The position numbers and the translations under genes were made by a program. 64,000 nucleotides of DNA. Source: Leucophora obtusa (taxonomy: Eukaryota; Arthropoda; Insecta; Diptera; Anthomyiidae). The notes beneath the pieces were generated by a model. That model was not told where the DNA came from. It searched no databases and saw only the letters and a program-made list of their open reading frames with translations. Shown here one piece after another: positions 21,812 through 33,469 of this stretch. Each line of letters starts with the position of its first letter. Position 1 is the stretch's first letter. The stretch spans positions 93,595,246 to 93,659,245 of the forward strand of contig OX465298.1 of the NCBI GenBank assembly GCA_949987735.1. The letters run 5' to 3'.

Positions 21812-24213
21812 ATATATTTTTGTAAAATTTGACACTGTTACTTATAAACTAGAAAGTATTTTAGAGGCTTTGACATGTCTTTTTCATATTTATGTGGTTT
21901 TTCATTTTAAATATCCGATTAAATGTAAACATGTATGGCTCTTCAATCACATTTTTTTGGAATCAATTTTCCTAAAGACAAGTTATCAACAGCAACTTAG
22001 CCTGACAACTTATCTAAAAAATATAAATGAAGAGAAAAATTTATAAATTTTACTCCTATGTTAGTTAATTTGATAATTTCACATTTTAAATCGTTTAAAA
22101 CATGTTATTTTTCGCTGTTTTCGCATCAATTTATTTAATTAATTATTATATTAATTAAAATTAAAATTTAATTATTTTATTTAATTAAAGGAAACAACAA
22201 TTGCCTACTTTTGTTAACTTTGAAATTCTTAATTTCTTATTATAATCTTTACAGCTGAGTTTCATACTGAAGTCTTTAACTTCACTATTAAACAAAAGAA
22301 AATGCCAAGAAATTTGTGTACGAAACAACAAAAAATTATGGATTAATAAAAGTAAACTCAAAAACCTACACGGTGGTTTTCATACTGAAGGTTTTTGATT
22401 TAAGCATTAGTTATTTAATTTGTTATTTCGTATACAATTTTTTACATTTTATCTTTCAATATCGTTAAGTTCAAATTAACTTTAAATATGAAACCGAGCG
22501 TAATAGATAAATAATAAAATGTACCTACATTAATTTGGAATAAATGTGGGCATTTTTTTATACTTTTAAAAGTGAATACTTATAAAAATGTGCATTAAAT
22601 GAATTTGTGACTTTCTTTTAAATACTTATATATATTAATACTCCAAAAATTAATTTAAATGAGAATATCAATTTGATATTGATCTCAAAAGCCTATTATT
22701 TAGTACATATATTTATAATAAATCTTTTTATATACATACATTCAGTGTATCATTCATCTAAAAGTTATTTAAATTTTAAAACTTTACTTATAATTAAATC
22801 GTATTTAAAATTACATTTCATTTTATAACTAAAAAGAAATAAATTTTACTATTCGTAAGCATTTTTTATGGATTTTATTTTAGATTTTTTGGAAATAAAA
22901 TACAGTATGCATTAGGCTGGGTCGATTTGTGGGGAGGCAAAAAAATCGCCCATGGCTCAGGGAAAATCGTATTCTAGGGATCAAAATAAGAAACTTTGCC
23001 GAAGGAACCATACCTCTAAAACGAATTCTACTACCCCTAACTGTTGACTTTTGTCCCGTAGGGTCAAGTTTTGAAAAATCCCACTTTGACCCATTTAGAG
23101 TGCCCCAATCGAGTCCAAATGTATGACCGACCCCCACTAACTTTGGAGGGCCGATCCACCCATGCCAGTGGTACACCCCCTGGAACTCCCCTGGGGGGTT
23201 CCCCATACAAACATTTTAAAAAATCACCATTTTTGGCACTTTATTTTATTATTTTTTATTTATTTTATTTATTTTTATTATTTTATTTATTTTTTCTCCT
23301 TAGAAATTTATTTAGTCAGAACATATGTAAATGAAAAAATTAATTTAACTTAGTAATAGAAAAGAAAAAATGCCCAGACTTGAAAGCAAAAAAGACTTCA
23401 AACAGTAATTTTTTTTATTTTCTTTTCTATTACTAAGTTAAATTAATTTTTTCATTTACATATGTTCTGACTAAATAAATTTCTAAAGAGAAAAAATAAA
23501 TAAAATAATAAAAATAAATAAAATAAATAAAAAATAATAAAATAAAGTGCCAAAAATGGTGATTTTTTAAAATGTTTGTATGGGGAACCCCCCAGGGGAG
23601 TTCCAGGGGGTGTGCCACTGGCATGGGTGGATCGGCCCTCCAAAGTTAGTGGGGGTCGGTCATACATTTGGACTCGATTGGGGCACTCTAAATGGGTCAA
23701 AGTGGGATTTTTCAAAACTTGACCCTACGGGACAAAAGTCAACAGTTGGGGGTAGTAGAATTCGTTTTAGAGGTATGGTTCCTTCGGCAAAGTTTCTTAT
23801 TTTGATCCCTAGAATACGATTTTCACTGAGCCATGGGCGATTATTAAATCGACCCGCCCTAGTATGCATACTAATATTTAGTATAAGTACTATTTTATTT
23901 CCATTTTAAATTTACAGAAATTTTACTAATATATAGTAAAATTACTAATTTTTGCTTCTAAATGAATTTCACTAATATTTAGTAAGAAATTTGCCTAATT
24001 TTAGCAAATTGATTTCCATTATGAATATACTAAAATTATACTAAATTTTAGTAACTATTACAAATTTTTTCCACAACTTTGACTTTACTAATAATTACAG
24101 ACACATTTTGCTAAAATTAGCTAATCGGTCTGCTGGCCTAATATTAGTTAATTTTTCTGTAATATTACAGTTTTTTCTGTAACTTTTACAGACTTTTTTA
24201 TTTGAGTGTACTA
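21634..24213. repeat. Segmental duplication, copy B
   Basis: Partner of 11011-12733. It contains the RpL7-like intron from base 3, the terminal exon and downstream DNA, is interrupted by the hAT element at 22913-23861, and continues to GAGTGTACTA. It lacks the copy-A MITE and has an extra AT-rich piece near 22138-22185. Because B includes the upstream RpL7-like exon and A does not, B (or a locus elsewhere) is nearer to the source. Confidence 0.85.
22913..23861. mobile_element. 949-bp foldback hAT-like element with 8-bp TSD
   Basis: Starts TAGGCTGGGTCGATTT and ends AAATCGACCCGCCCTA. GTATGCAT flanks both ends (22905-22912 and 23862-23869), and copy A at 12387-12394 has it once: a direct empty site. 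TAG ends and an 8-bp target with T at position 2 and A at 7 fit hAT. Each half is an inverted arm of about 450 bp containing ATCGCCCATGGCTCAG, CTGTTGACTTTTGTCCC and CTGGAACTCCCCTGGGG, around a spacer of about 50 bp that carries a coding tail. Matching open frames on both strands are the arms read twice. Confidence 0.9.
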
Positions 24214-24768
24214 TAGCGGAAACTTTTTACTCATATATTGTAAAAAGTTTTTTAATAATTAACCTTCAAAATTAATTATTTTATTTTTTACACATAGAAA
24301 AATTATCCAGAAATATAGACGCGGTATCCTTTGTCAACTGGGTCACCCTTCTCTCCAAAATTGATTGAAATTTAAATTATGGGTTTCAATCTTAAAAAAA
24401 AACAGCAAACGGGCTTGCCCGATACGACAAAATTCGTTTTCGGTTTAACTGACATCCCAAAAACTGGGTCTAAGGGACGCCGCTAAATCTAGCGGGCTTG
24501 CCCGCTAGTTGTTTATAGAATAGAGTTTAAAATAGAATTGCAAAATGTTTATCAGGTTCGTTTTTAATCTTTGCAATTTTTAATGATTTTTCAGGTTTGG
24601 CTCATAGAGGGTGTGGATAGCGTTTGCGATAAATAGCGTTTTTCTATCTTTTAAGAATTTCTGTGAATTTTGATTTTTTTTTTACTGTAACACCTGTACA
24701 CTTTTTCATTTAATCATACCAAAAATCTTACAATGTAAACCAGCTTTACAAAAAGAATTAAACCTGAC
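24214..24768. other. No gene; GC-rich hairpin motifs
   Basis: About 24395-24515 contains AACGGGCTTGCCCGAT and AGCGGGCTTGCCCGCTAG, perfect short hairpins in an AT-rich setting, with GACGCCGCTAAA between them. A similar hairpin occurs at 56843-56860. Function unknown. The rest is plain AT-rich DNA ending at the TSD of the next element. Confidence 0.5.
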
Positions 24769-25029
24769 CAGAGAGAAAAAATAAACTGTACACAACATGT
24801 AGGGTAGGGTACGGCTAAGGAACACATACGGTATCTATCGTTTTAGCGGTTGTGTGTTTGTACACAAACCGAATGCGGTACACTACGATTGTCTGATGAA
24901 CGCAAACGCCACGATTATGTACTGTACTTGTAACATAACAATTGTTGTTGTGTTAAAGCTTTGTTTAACAAAGCTTTTAGTTAAGTTGGTATGTTATCGA
25001 ATGTCATTAATAGAAAAACTATGATAAAT

Positions 25030-25081
<52 letters not shown>

Positions 25082-26855
25082 ATAGACCAACACTCAGGGG
25101 ATGCCCCCTACTAATGCAATGCATTGTGTTGATATCAGGAAAATAGGTTATGGGGAGGAGGAAATAGGGAGTAGTGTTTGTGAACGTTAGACTTGAATTT
25201 CTCTAGATTGTAAGTATCAGGAAAGACATCTGCGGGGAGTTTATTCCACATACGGGCGGTTCGACTAATGAACGAATTCTCTCTATAATGCGTTGTGCGA
25301 CTAACTGGCCAATCGACCACAAACGGATGAGATCTACTAGACAAGCGAGTGTTACGGACAAAAACACGGGACCCCGGGATAAGAAAACTTATCTCAGCAG
25401 AACACTTCCCATGGTAGTAACGATAGAACAGTGTTACACAACCCACATTCCGACGATGCTCCAATGAGTCAATAGAGCTGGATACCCTACTGTCATTAAT
25501 GAGCGCCGACCCCTTCTTTGTACACGGTCCAAAAGCTCCAAAATAGACTTTGCAGCCCCTGCCCATATGTGGGAGTTGTATTCCATCTTCGGCCGGATAT
25601 AGGTGGTATAAATAGTAAGGAAATCAGAAGAAGTGAAGTAGTTCTTACACCGGTTAAGAAAGCCAAGACACTTGAATGCCTCTTTCGACACTTGAATGAC
25701 GTGATCCTTCCAACGGAAATCACACTGTATTCTCATGTTCAGAACATCAAGAGCTTCAGATTCCTCAATATTGGTACCACCCATGTATACAGATGACATT
25801 GATGGCTCAGCGGTCCTATGAGTCAGCAAACAACATTGGGTCTTGCGTGGATTAAAATCGACCCTATTCGAGCGACCCCATTCAGAGATCGTAATTAGGT
25901 CCTGATTGAGTGTGTCATTCATAATCTGCCTCTTGCCCCCAATCTCTACAAGGCTTGGCCTATAATCAAAGGAATATGAATGGCAAATGTTGCTGTCATC
26001 TGCAAAAGAGTAGATAGGATTGGAAGTCTGACAAAGGAAGTCATTCAGAAAGATCAGAAAGAGAGAAGGAGAAAGAACAGAGCCTTGTGGTACCCCTGCA
26101 TTCAACTCATTAGATGAGACCCCATCTATAACAACTCTTATAGTGCAATCCCTGAGAAAACTCGATATGAATCGAGAGAAGTCGTCACCGACACCAAAAG
26201 CAATAAGCTTTGATACGAGTGCTTTATGCCACACCCGATCATACGCCTTGGAAATATCCAGCGCAACCACTTTGCTTTCACCAAATCCGTGAATGGACCG
26301 ACTCCAACGCTCCGAAAGGAACGCCATCAGGTCTCCCGCAGAACGACTTCTACGAAAGCCATACTGTCGATCATTAAGAAGCAAATTGGACTCAAGATAA
26401 TTAACAAGATGGTAGTTAACCATGCTCTCCATGACCTTCGAGAGCGCAGAGCAGATTGCGATTGGGCGGTAATTATCAGGGTTAGTAGCCGCACCTTTTT
26501 TGGGGATTGGCTGGACATTGGCAACCTTCCAACACGATGGAAAGATACCCATGCGGTATGACGTGCTAAAGAGGGTTGCCAATGGACACGATAGCGTCGA
26601 AGAGCACTGTTTCAGTACCAGCGCTGGTATACCATCGGGGCTCGTTGACTTATTTACGTCGAGATTCGCAAGAACCCTTTTAACTGCTCGAGGACGAAAG
26701 AATATCTTGGGCATAGTATGTGATGCTCTTTCGAGCACGGGCGGTGGTTGATCGCTTTCCGGCAGAAACGAATTTCCCGCGAACAGTTCAGCCAGCAGGT
26801 TGGCTTTATCAACCGGGTCAGTGAATATTAGATCACCCTTTATAAGAGTAGGGAT

Positions 26856-28223
26856 TAGGATTTGGGGTTCGGGAATTCCCGGGCGGGAATTTCCGGGAAA
26901 TCCCGGGAAAAGTTTGCCGGGAATTCCCGGGAAAATAATATATTTTTCCCAGGAAAACGGGAAATTTTAAAAATATTAAATTTTTTAAATTGTTTTTGTT
27001 TCGAATAGGATTTTTTAATTTTAGTCATAAAAACCATTTTAAATACCAAAACAAAAATGTCATTGTTAAAATCTTTTAAAAGGGAATACATTTATTTGAC
27101 ACACAAATAAAATCTTTGCCAAGTAATTAGGAGCATTTCAACTAATAAAGATTTTTCGCATAACTTATTCAAAATTTAAGAAGTAAAACCTAAAAACTTG
27201 GTAATATGTTTAAAAGAAATTGAAAAAAAGCTTTGTTTCTTACAAATAATCGCCCTTACTATCTAAATTTTTCAAATGTATAATTTAGGTAAAGTCGACT
27301 TTAGTTAAAATATTGGGTGGCAGTATACCTTGACTTGGTTTATTTTTGGAGCATTCTGATTGGTTAATTTATTTTCAACCAATCAAAATATTTGAAAATA
27401 TAAATATTTTTGTAAGGTTTTCATACACAAAATGAACAAAACCGTTTGATTAAAAATAAAGTCGACTTTAAATTTAAAATACTCCTTTATATTAAGGGTC
27501 AATAATTTTATAAGTAACGTTTTCATTAATAAATGTGAAAAAAAAGACTAATGGTTAACGGTGGTATCTAAATTTGGTTATCCGACATCTAAATTTGGTT
27601 CACAAAAAAAAAAAATTGATGGTCAGAAAACAACAAGAATAACGTTTCAGCTAAAATTAGCAAAGTACCCGAAGAAAAAAGTGTAAGCAATATGCATTAA
27701 AGGTTTTATGGTAGGGCAAACATTTCCTGAATAATATCATATTAGAATTTGGACTTGAGGTAGAAGAATATTCTAACTAAATATAGGGAAATAATTAATT
27801 TTATAACCTGGGGTTGGTTTATATATCAGGAAAATGTTATGCTGATGAAATAAGAAGAATTGTAGAAAAAACTAGAAGAGTTTTATTTGTCTTTGGAAAA
27901 TAAAATTGTGGCCACCATATCTAATGGGCCAAATGTGATGAAACGGTTTATTTCCGACAGTCCAGTAGTGGGTGCTTTCTGCTGGAATCATGAAATTCAT
28001 TTGGCAGTGCATAGAGTAATTTATGTGAAATCAAATGTTCAACATTCTGATATTTTACTTTGAATTCTCACTACACAGACTGTATTTGTACTGAAATAGT
28101 GTTTTTTTAACAAAAATTACTTATATTGGTGGTTTTCATTAATAATTTTGTTTAAAAATATTTCCAAATTTTTTTATTCCCGTTTCCTGGGAAATAAAAA
28201 AGTCCGGGAAATCCCAAACCCTA
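26856..28223. mobile_element. hAT element nested in the LINE
   Basis: Left end TAGGATTTGGG, right end CCCAAACCCTA, subterminal GGGAATTCCCGGG / CCCGGAAATCCC blocks. GTAGGGAT (26848-26855) and GTTGGGAT (28224-28231) are an 8-bp TSD with one difference. Removing the element rejoins continuous LINE coding sequence on the minus strand. It contains a hAT transposase relic (27866-28063), a piece of the 1025-type repeat (about 27736-27785) and a small AAAGTCGACTTTA inverted pair (27290 and 27462). Confidence 0.9.
27866..28063 (+). pseudogene. hAT transposase fragment
   Basis: The plus-strand frame reads KIVATISNGPNVMKRF then FCWNHEIHLAVHRVIYVK, corresponding to the hAT pattern (T-DGAxVM ... C-AHxIHLAV-D), part of the DDE core region. 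It is about 65 codons, with no start and a stop at 28061-28063; flanks do not continue the protein. Its place between hAT termini confirms the family call for the enclosing element. Confidence 0.8.
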
Positions 28224-29399
28224 GTTGGGATAGAGGAACTAGCATTATCCTTTACACTTTACACTTTTAACTTTAGCACGCAGACGCTGTTCGTGCAGAA
28301 ATTTTTCACGTCTTAGTACTTTGGCACACACAGATCTCGCCTGTTTACGCAGCATGTCAGTATTGGTGTTCTTATTCGCACGCCAATTACTGAAAGCTTC
28401 CTCTCTGGATCTGACTGCCTTTCTGCATGTCTGGTTAAACCAACACTTATGTTTTGATTTAGCCGGAATGTACTTTGAAGGAATAAAAAATTTCATTCCA
28501 AGCAAAATCACGCGTTCTACCATTTTCGCAGCAGCATCAATATCGTCATCCAAGAAACATAGTTTCCAGTTGAATTGCCGATAAAAATCGTTAAGTTCGA
28601 CCCAACGAGCCTTTTCATAAATTAGAACAGAGCGTTTCGTGGCTGCCTGTGAAGCGCTATGAAGCCCGGAATATGAAAAGGATTCGGAAACGGTACAGTG
28701 ATCCAAGTTACCGAGAGGTGCAAACGATCATACTTCATACTTTTCAGGGTGCGAAGTGAGAAAAAGGTCGAGGGTATTCTGAGATTGCCCTTCAACACAC
28801 GGAATGTGTGTTGGCTCATTCACCAACTGCACCAGGTGATTGTGTGCGGCGAAAAGTTCGACGTAAGTGCCAACGGAAGTCGTCCCGCTCGAATGGCGAA
28901 GCCATGAAGAGTTGTGAATATTAAAATCACCAGCAACCACGACTTCACTATTCGGACAACTCTCCTGGATTTCCGAAATGGAGGCGGAAAGAGAATCAAA
29001 ACAATTGAATGTCTTGCCTGCTTCCATGTTTGGGCTTCAATAAAGAAACCCGAAATGCAAGATGTGTGTCCTGATCTTGAATTTAACCCAAAGAGAGTTA
29101 AATTCGGCATCATGCGTGGTAAATTGTCGCTGCCACTGGTACACAACATCATTGCGAACGTATACCGCAAGGCCCCTATGAGAAATAAAAAGCAATAGAA
29201 GGTGATATCCAGGTACATGAAAATCCTGTGGATCAGCATCTTCATTCACCTGGGTCTCACATAAGGCTAAAACATCCGGTCGATGTAAACGAATGTGGGC
29301 ATATACAGAGAAATAATTCGCCCTTAGTCCCCGTATATTGCAGAAATCAATTCTGAACTTACCTGACATTACAAAATAAATGAAAATTCAAGTCCATAT

Positions 29400-30368
29400 C
29401 CGAGCAGTAGTACAAGAACCAAGTAGTCGTTATATTGCTGAATCGGTTAAAAAGTGATCAGTGTTATACCTTCATCACTAATTAACCCAACAATAAAACT
29501 AATACTAAGCACTTGTACACCACAAAAAAACTAAAAAAAGGAAAGGAAAAAAATATAACAACAATGATCACAGCAGAGGAGTGCATAAAAGCCCTTTGCT
29601 TGGTCATTGTAAACAGAAAAAAAAAGTTAAAAAAAAAACTGGTCGCAGCAGCAGTAACTGGTCGCAGCAGCAGTCATAGTGACATCGTTGTTATTGCCAT
29701 CAATTGCACATTAATGTCTGTATGTATGTTGTGGTTCGGTTATTTTCTATTGCACTTTAAGGTATTTATGTTGTTATTGTTATTTTCGTTAATTCTTGCT
29801 TTCTGGTATGTTTTGTTATTTGTTTGTTAAATGTTTTGTTGCAAATTTATTTTATTTATTATTAATGTCTATTGCACTAATGTTTTTTATCTTTTTTTTT
29901 ATATCACGGGTAAACGGACGACACTATTATTTTAAAACATTAAACAATTAAAAATAAAAAGACAAAGGACTGCGACGACAAATTAGCGTGTTCACAGCAC
30001 GACGGACAAACAAAAGTTAGTAAAGTAAAGTATAAACAACGGAACATTAAACTTACTTTGTACTAAAAATGTATTTATCTCTTTCTTGGCTTCACAAGTA
30101 TAAATTAGAATAAGCATTATAAGAAATATTGTAACAAACAGGCAGTTAATAAAGATATGCTGAATTATTAACATCACAGTACTTTCAACAACTTTCACAG
30201 TACACCCCGTAGCGTACCAAATTCGGGTTGTGTGTGTAAACACAAACACTAATTGGAGAGAATAGCGTATGTGTTTTCTACGCAACCAATATGCTTGTGT
30301 ACTGTGTTTGCGATGTGCGGTACGCAACCCTAAAAGTACGGTTCGTTAGAGTTTATTTTCCTACTCTG
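29400..30368. other. LINE 5' region and right part of the outer hAT
   Basis: No recognised coding sequence. AACTGGTCGCAGCAGCAGT occurs twice in tandem near 29638-29675 and may belong to LINE 5' sequence. From about 30190 the GTACACC / TTGTGTGTGTAAAC / GGTACGCAACC motifs mirror the left end of the outer hAT. The open frame 29992-30327 overlaps these repeats and is not convincing. 30369-30665, outside the hAT, also shows no supportable gene. Confidence 0.45.
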
Positions 30369-31504
30369 AACCTGACCGCGAAAACTATTTTTTTAAAGAA
30401 TTTCATGCAGATAATCCCAAAGATGCAGAAATTTGAAAACGGGAAACAGAGCATGCAATAAAAACCATTAAATTATTTTAGAATAGATAAATTAAAGCAG
30501 AATGGGAAATTCATATTACCCGCCAAAGTATTCCACATTAACTCCTATTTTAGAAATGCTTATCCGCCTGTAACTTTTTGAGATAACATATTTTCAATGA
30601 CACAGTTGGGAAATCAAATAATAATAAACTTATTTTAAAGGATTTTTAATTTTTTTTAACAGAATTAGGGTTGCCATCCGTCCTTTTTTCCCCGGACACC
30701 GTCGTCTTTTTTAGGGCGTCCGGGGCAGTCCTCCTTCTTTTTCAGTAAGTGTCCGGGGTTGTCCTACTTTTTGCACTTTTCTCTATAACTTTTTTTTTGA
30801 ATTGCTGGCATCGCTGTTTTGTCACTGTTATTTCATTTACTTTAATTCCCAAATTGGAAGCTTATCAACAGTGAGCCAACAGTTGAATTAATAAAAAATT
30901 AACATTGATTTTAATGATGAAAATTTATTTAATGAATTCCTTGTCCTGAAAAAATTATAGATTTGTTTTCTTCGAATTTTATATAAATATTCCATACAAA
31001 TTTAAGCATTTATAAAAATTTTAAGTAGGTATAAATTTAGCTTCTTAAAAATTAGGTAGTTATATAAATGCTGCCAAGTCTTGAAAATTCTTGGCTTTTC
31101 TCTTTCAAATGTAAACAAAAATATTTGTCACAGAATCAGTGCGTTCCCGTACGTTCCCAAAGTTACCGAAATTTACACAAAGTTACCGAAATTTACCCAA
31201 ACGCGTTCCCGTACTCGAGAATTGGGCAAATGAGAGCGCTAATGAGAGTGTATTAGTGTTTCTCTTTTTACCAAAATTTACCCAGACTTTTTCTTCGGGT
31301 AAACTTTGGTAAAACAGCTGATGCAAATATAAACAAACAACAATTGTGAAAATAAATTAAAAATTTTTATTAAATAAAGAAATAAGCAAAAGAAACTTGG
31401 TTTTTTGTAAGAATTAATTGAATAAGATCAAAAACAACTTTTAAATGCGAATAAATATGTCTATTTGTGCCAATTTGCAAACTGAATTTATACGTATTTC
31501 ACAT

Positions 31505-32267
31505 CAGTGATGGGATTTTTGGCACAATCTAAGATTTATTGGTACAATGGCACAACCGATACTATTTTGGCACATTTTGGTTATCTACAAAATTTAATAG
31601 AAAATGAATTTAAAAAATAACAATTCTTTAATTTTTAGTTTTTAAGCATTTATTGGTATTAAAATACCTTTTCGAATAAAGCAAAACTAAAAAATGGCAT
31701 CGAAGATATTACCGAACTTTAAATGCTTTAAATTGCAATTTAAGTTAAAAAATTAACTACTTTTTAATTTTATTACAAAGCCACAATCACAATAAACACA
31801 AAATGTCACTTTTTCACCAGAAAAATAATAGTCTTGTGCATTAAATTTGCGTGGAAACGTAAGTTTTCCCGAGAAACTCATTTTAGTGAAAAATAATTTT
31901 TTTATATGGAGTATAACAGTTTTTTCACGTGAAAACGGAACAACTTACGGTGTTTAACCCATAGAATTTTAAAAATTCAAATGCTATAAATTTATCTCAT
32001 TGGCTGCATTCCCAAATCTTTAATAAGAATCGGATGAATTTAATTTATCATTCACCTTTTAATTGAAAGAAAATTTTAATTCATTCAAATAGAATTAATT
32101 CCATAAGAATTCAAATTAGAATTAATTCCATAAGAATGCTTTTTACAAAATGAAAGTTGAAAACACGGGTTCTGAGTTAAAATTGAGTTTTGGCACAATA
32201 AAGGCCCATTTGGCACATTTTAGTCACACACTTGGCACAAAACAAACATTTTCAAGTCCCATCACTG
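31505..32267. mobile_element. 763-bp hAT-like MITE
   Basis: Starts CAGTGATGGGATTTTTGGCA and ends TCAAGTCCCATCACTG; flanks TTTCACAT / TTTCACTT (7 of 8; T at 2 and A at 7 in the left copy). Interior repeats TTTGGCACA several times near both ends. Probably nested in a further inverted pair (about 31253 AGTGTTTCTCTTTTTACC, and 32400 AAAGAAACACACCTAA) with TTACCGAA/TTTACCCA motifs, whose exact ends I could not fix. Confidence 0.8.
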
Positions 32268-32730
32268 TTTCACTTTATTCTTTGAAATAAGTTTTTGGGC
32301 TAGAAAAGTGGTTTTTTGTGTTCCCGTACTATTGGGTAATTTTGTCATTTTGTGAGAGGATTTTGTGCTTACTCTCATTTTACCGAACTTTACCCAAAAA
32401 GTAAAGAAACACACCTAATTTTTGGGAATTTTAGTATTTTAAAATTGATAAATATTAAAAACAAAAAATGCTAGCAAATGAATTATGTGGTTGTTAGTAA
32501 AGGGAGAGCATGCCAGTTAAGGCAGTTGCTCTATTTCGCGTTCCGGGCAAGCCCATATACGAAAACAGATTTCGTCCAAAGGCAGCCCCAAATGTTTAAA
32601 TTTTATTTGTTTACAAAAAATAAAAACAATTCACGTAAGTACGGATAGTCGTTTTTTACAAGAATTTATAGATATAGATATAAAATTCGAAAAAAAGAAA
32701 CCTTATGTAAAAAACTTAAATTCAATTAAC

Positions 32731-33075
32731 ATGACTGATAACAAGTTTTGGTACGAGTTTTTTATTAAAAATGATGTTTACTATGAAATGAAAAAAGTTT
32801 TTAGGTTTTATTTTTCTTATCAGCACATAATGCCAACGCAGTGGACGCCAAAAAGAAATAAATTGAATCCAGAAACTATTTCTGTTATTATTAGAGTTAA
32901 ATATAATTTTGATATGAATTGTCAAGAATTTTATGAATATTTGAAGAAATGCGACAGTTACCCAGGTGGAAATTGCCGACGTTACAAAAAATGTTGTACT
33001 GGGAGAGCACTGTTTTTTACGAAATGCCGGTACTACTTAAAACGTGCTTGGCCACTACTGTTTTCTGAAAATTAA
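32731..33075 (+). CDS. Hypothetical small protein, C-terminus made by a MITE
   Basis: An ATG at 32731 opens 114 codons; the first 76 or so (FWYEFFIKNDVYYEMKKVF, HIMPTQWTPKRNKLNPE, IIRVKYNFDMNCQEFYEYL) have balanced composition and no family I recognise. From 32961 the frame runs into a TA-flanked element, so the last ~37 residues are transposon sequence. A degenerate second copy of the 3' coding part (KLNPETIS to YLKKCDS region) lies at about 33513-33640 and contains stops. It could be a relic of a gene carried by the surrounding hAT element. Not shown to be expressed. Confidence 0.35.
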   Translation: MTDNKFWYEFFIKNDVYYEMKKVFRFYFSYQHIMPTQWTPKRNKLNPETISVIIRVKYNFDMNCQEFYEYLKKCDSYPGGNCRRYKKCCTGRALFFTKCRYYLKRAWPLLFSEN

Positions 33076-33469
33076 CGAGCTTTTTTTAATTTATTAAAAT
33101 TAACAATTTTATAAATCTTACGTATTTTTACATCTATTACACAATTATTTATGTAAGAGAGACATCGCCATTCTTTTCTTGTGAAGTTTCGAAAGAATAC
33201 ATTAAAAATCTGTGATGTACACTAAGAGGACAGTAAAGTTCTAGCAAACTACTAAATTTGTTATTAAATGTACTGGGATAATACCAAAAAAATAAAATCC
33301 CAAGCCTGCGCCAACGTTGGGAAATAACTACGGCCAAGCGTTTATTGGTGTTATCATTTCGACAACATGCCAGTACAGTGAACGTTAAAAATCCGACGCA
33401 TTGCCAGTACATGTACTACCGCCACCAATACCGGGCCAACATTGTGCCGTTTGTATTTTTCTACCTGGG
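32961..33469. mobile_element. 509-bp TA-flanked CCCAGGT element
   Basis: Starts CCCAGGTGGAAATT and ends TTTTTCTACCTGGG with TA at 32959-32960 and 33470-33471. Internal inverted blocks include GCCGGTACTACTT / GTACTACCGCC and GGCCA motifs. The partly duplicated flank at 33515-33660 reads GACAGTACTATACTAATTC through the equivalent point without the element, an approximate empty site. Confidence 0.8.

Larger units (their letters stand above)
25135..29369 (-). pseudogene. LINE endonuclease-reverse transcriptase, broken
   Basis: Minus strand. The endonuclease starts at 29369 (FRIDFCNIRGLRANYF, LALCETQV) and continues at 29027 (VVVAGDFNIHNSSWL, NTLDLFLTSHP) in the same frame after a stop. The linker is 28706-28245, also in frame after a stop. 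After the hAT insertion the reverse transcriptase lies at 26738-25434: DNYRPIAICSALSKV, QYGFRRSRSAGDL, ALDISKAYDRVWHKAL, AGVPQGSVLSP and YSFADDSN (catalytic FADD about residue 245 of that segment). The C-terminal segment 25566-25135 (MWNKLPADVFP) is in another frame. Several stops, frameshifts and the insertion make it inactive. Confidence 0.9.
25031..29400 (-). mobile_element. Non-LTR retrotransposon (LINE), minus strand
   Basis: Runs from endonuclease near 29369 through reverse transcriptase to a 48-base T run at 25031-25078, which is its poly-A tail. It is interrupted at 26856-28223 by a hAT element. The 5' boundary is unclear and may reach well beyond 29400; no first ORF (gag-like) was recognised and no TSD was found. 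Clade is not assigned; an AP-endonuclease plus FADD reverse transcriptase places it among Jockey/I/CR1-like LINEs. Confidence 0.85.
24769..30368. mobile_element. hAT-like element containing a LINE (5.6 kb with inserts)
   Basis: Left end CAGAGAGAAAAAATAAACT; right end, reversed, CAGAGTAGGAAAATAAACT (16 of 19). AACCTGAC is duplicated exactly at 24761-24768 and 30369-30376. The end sequences continue with imperfect inverted GTACGG / GTGTGTTTGT motifs. Most of the interior is a minus-strand LINE (poly-A end at 25031) that itself contains another hAT element. No transposase of its own was recognised. Confidence 0.8.

Noticed and set aside
30369..30540. Coding-looking stretch after the outer hAT (DRENYFFKEFHADNPKDAE), perhaps continuing from before 24768.
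   Set aside because: Stops follow within a few codons and I recognise no family; not enough to call a host exon interrupted by the hAT, though a search could revisit it.
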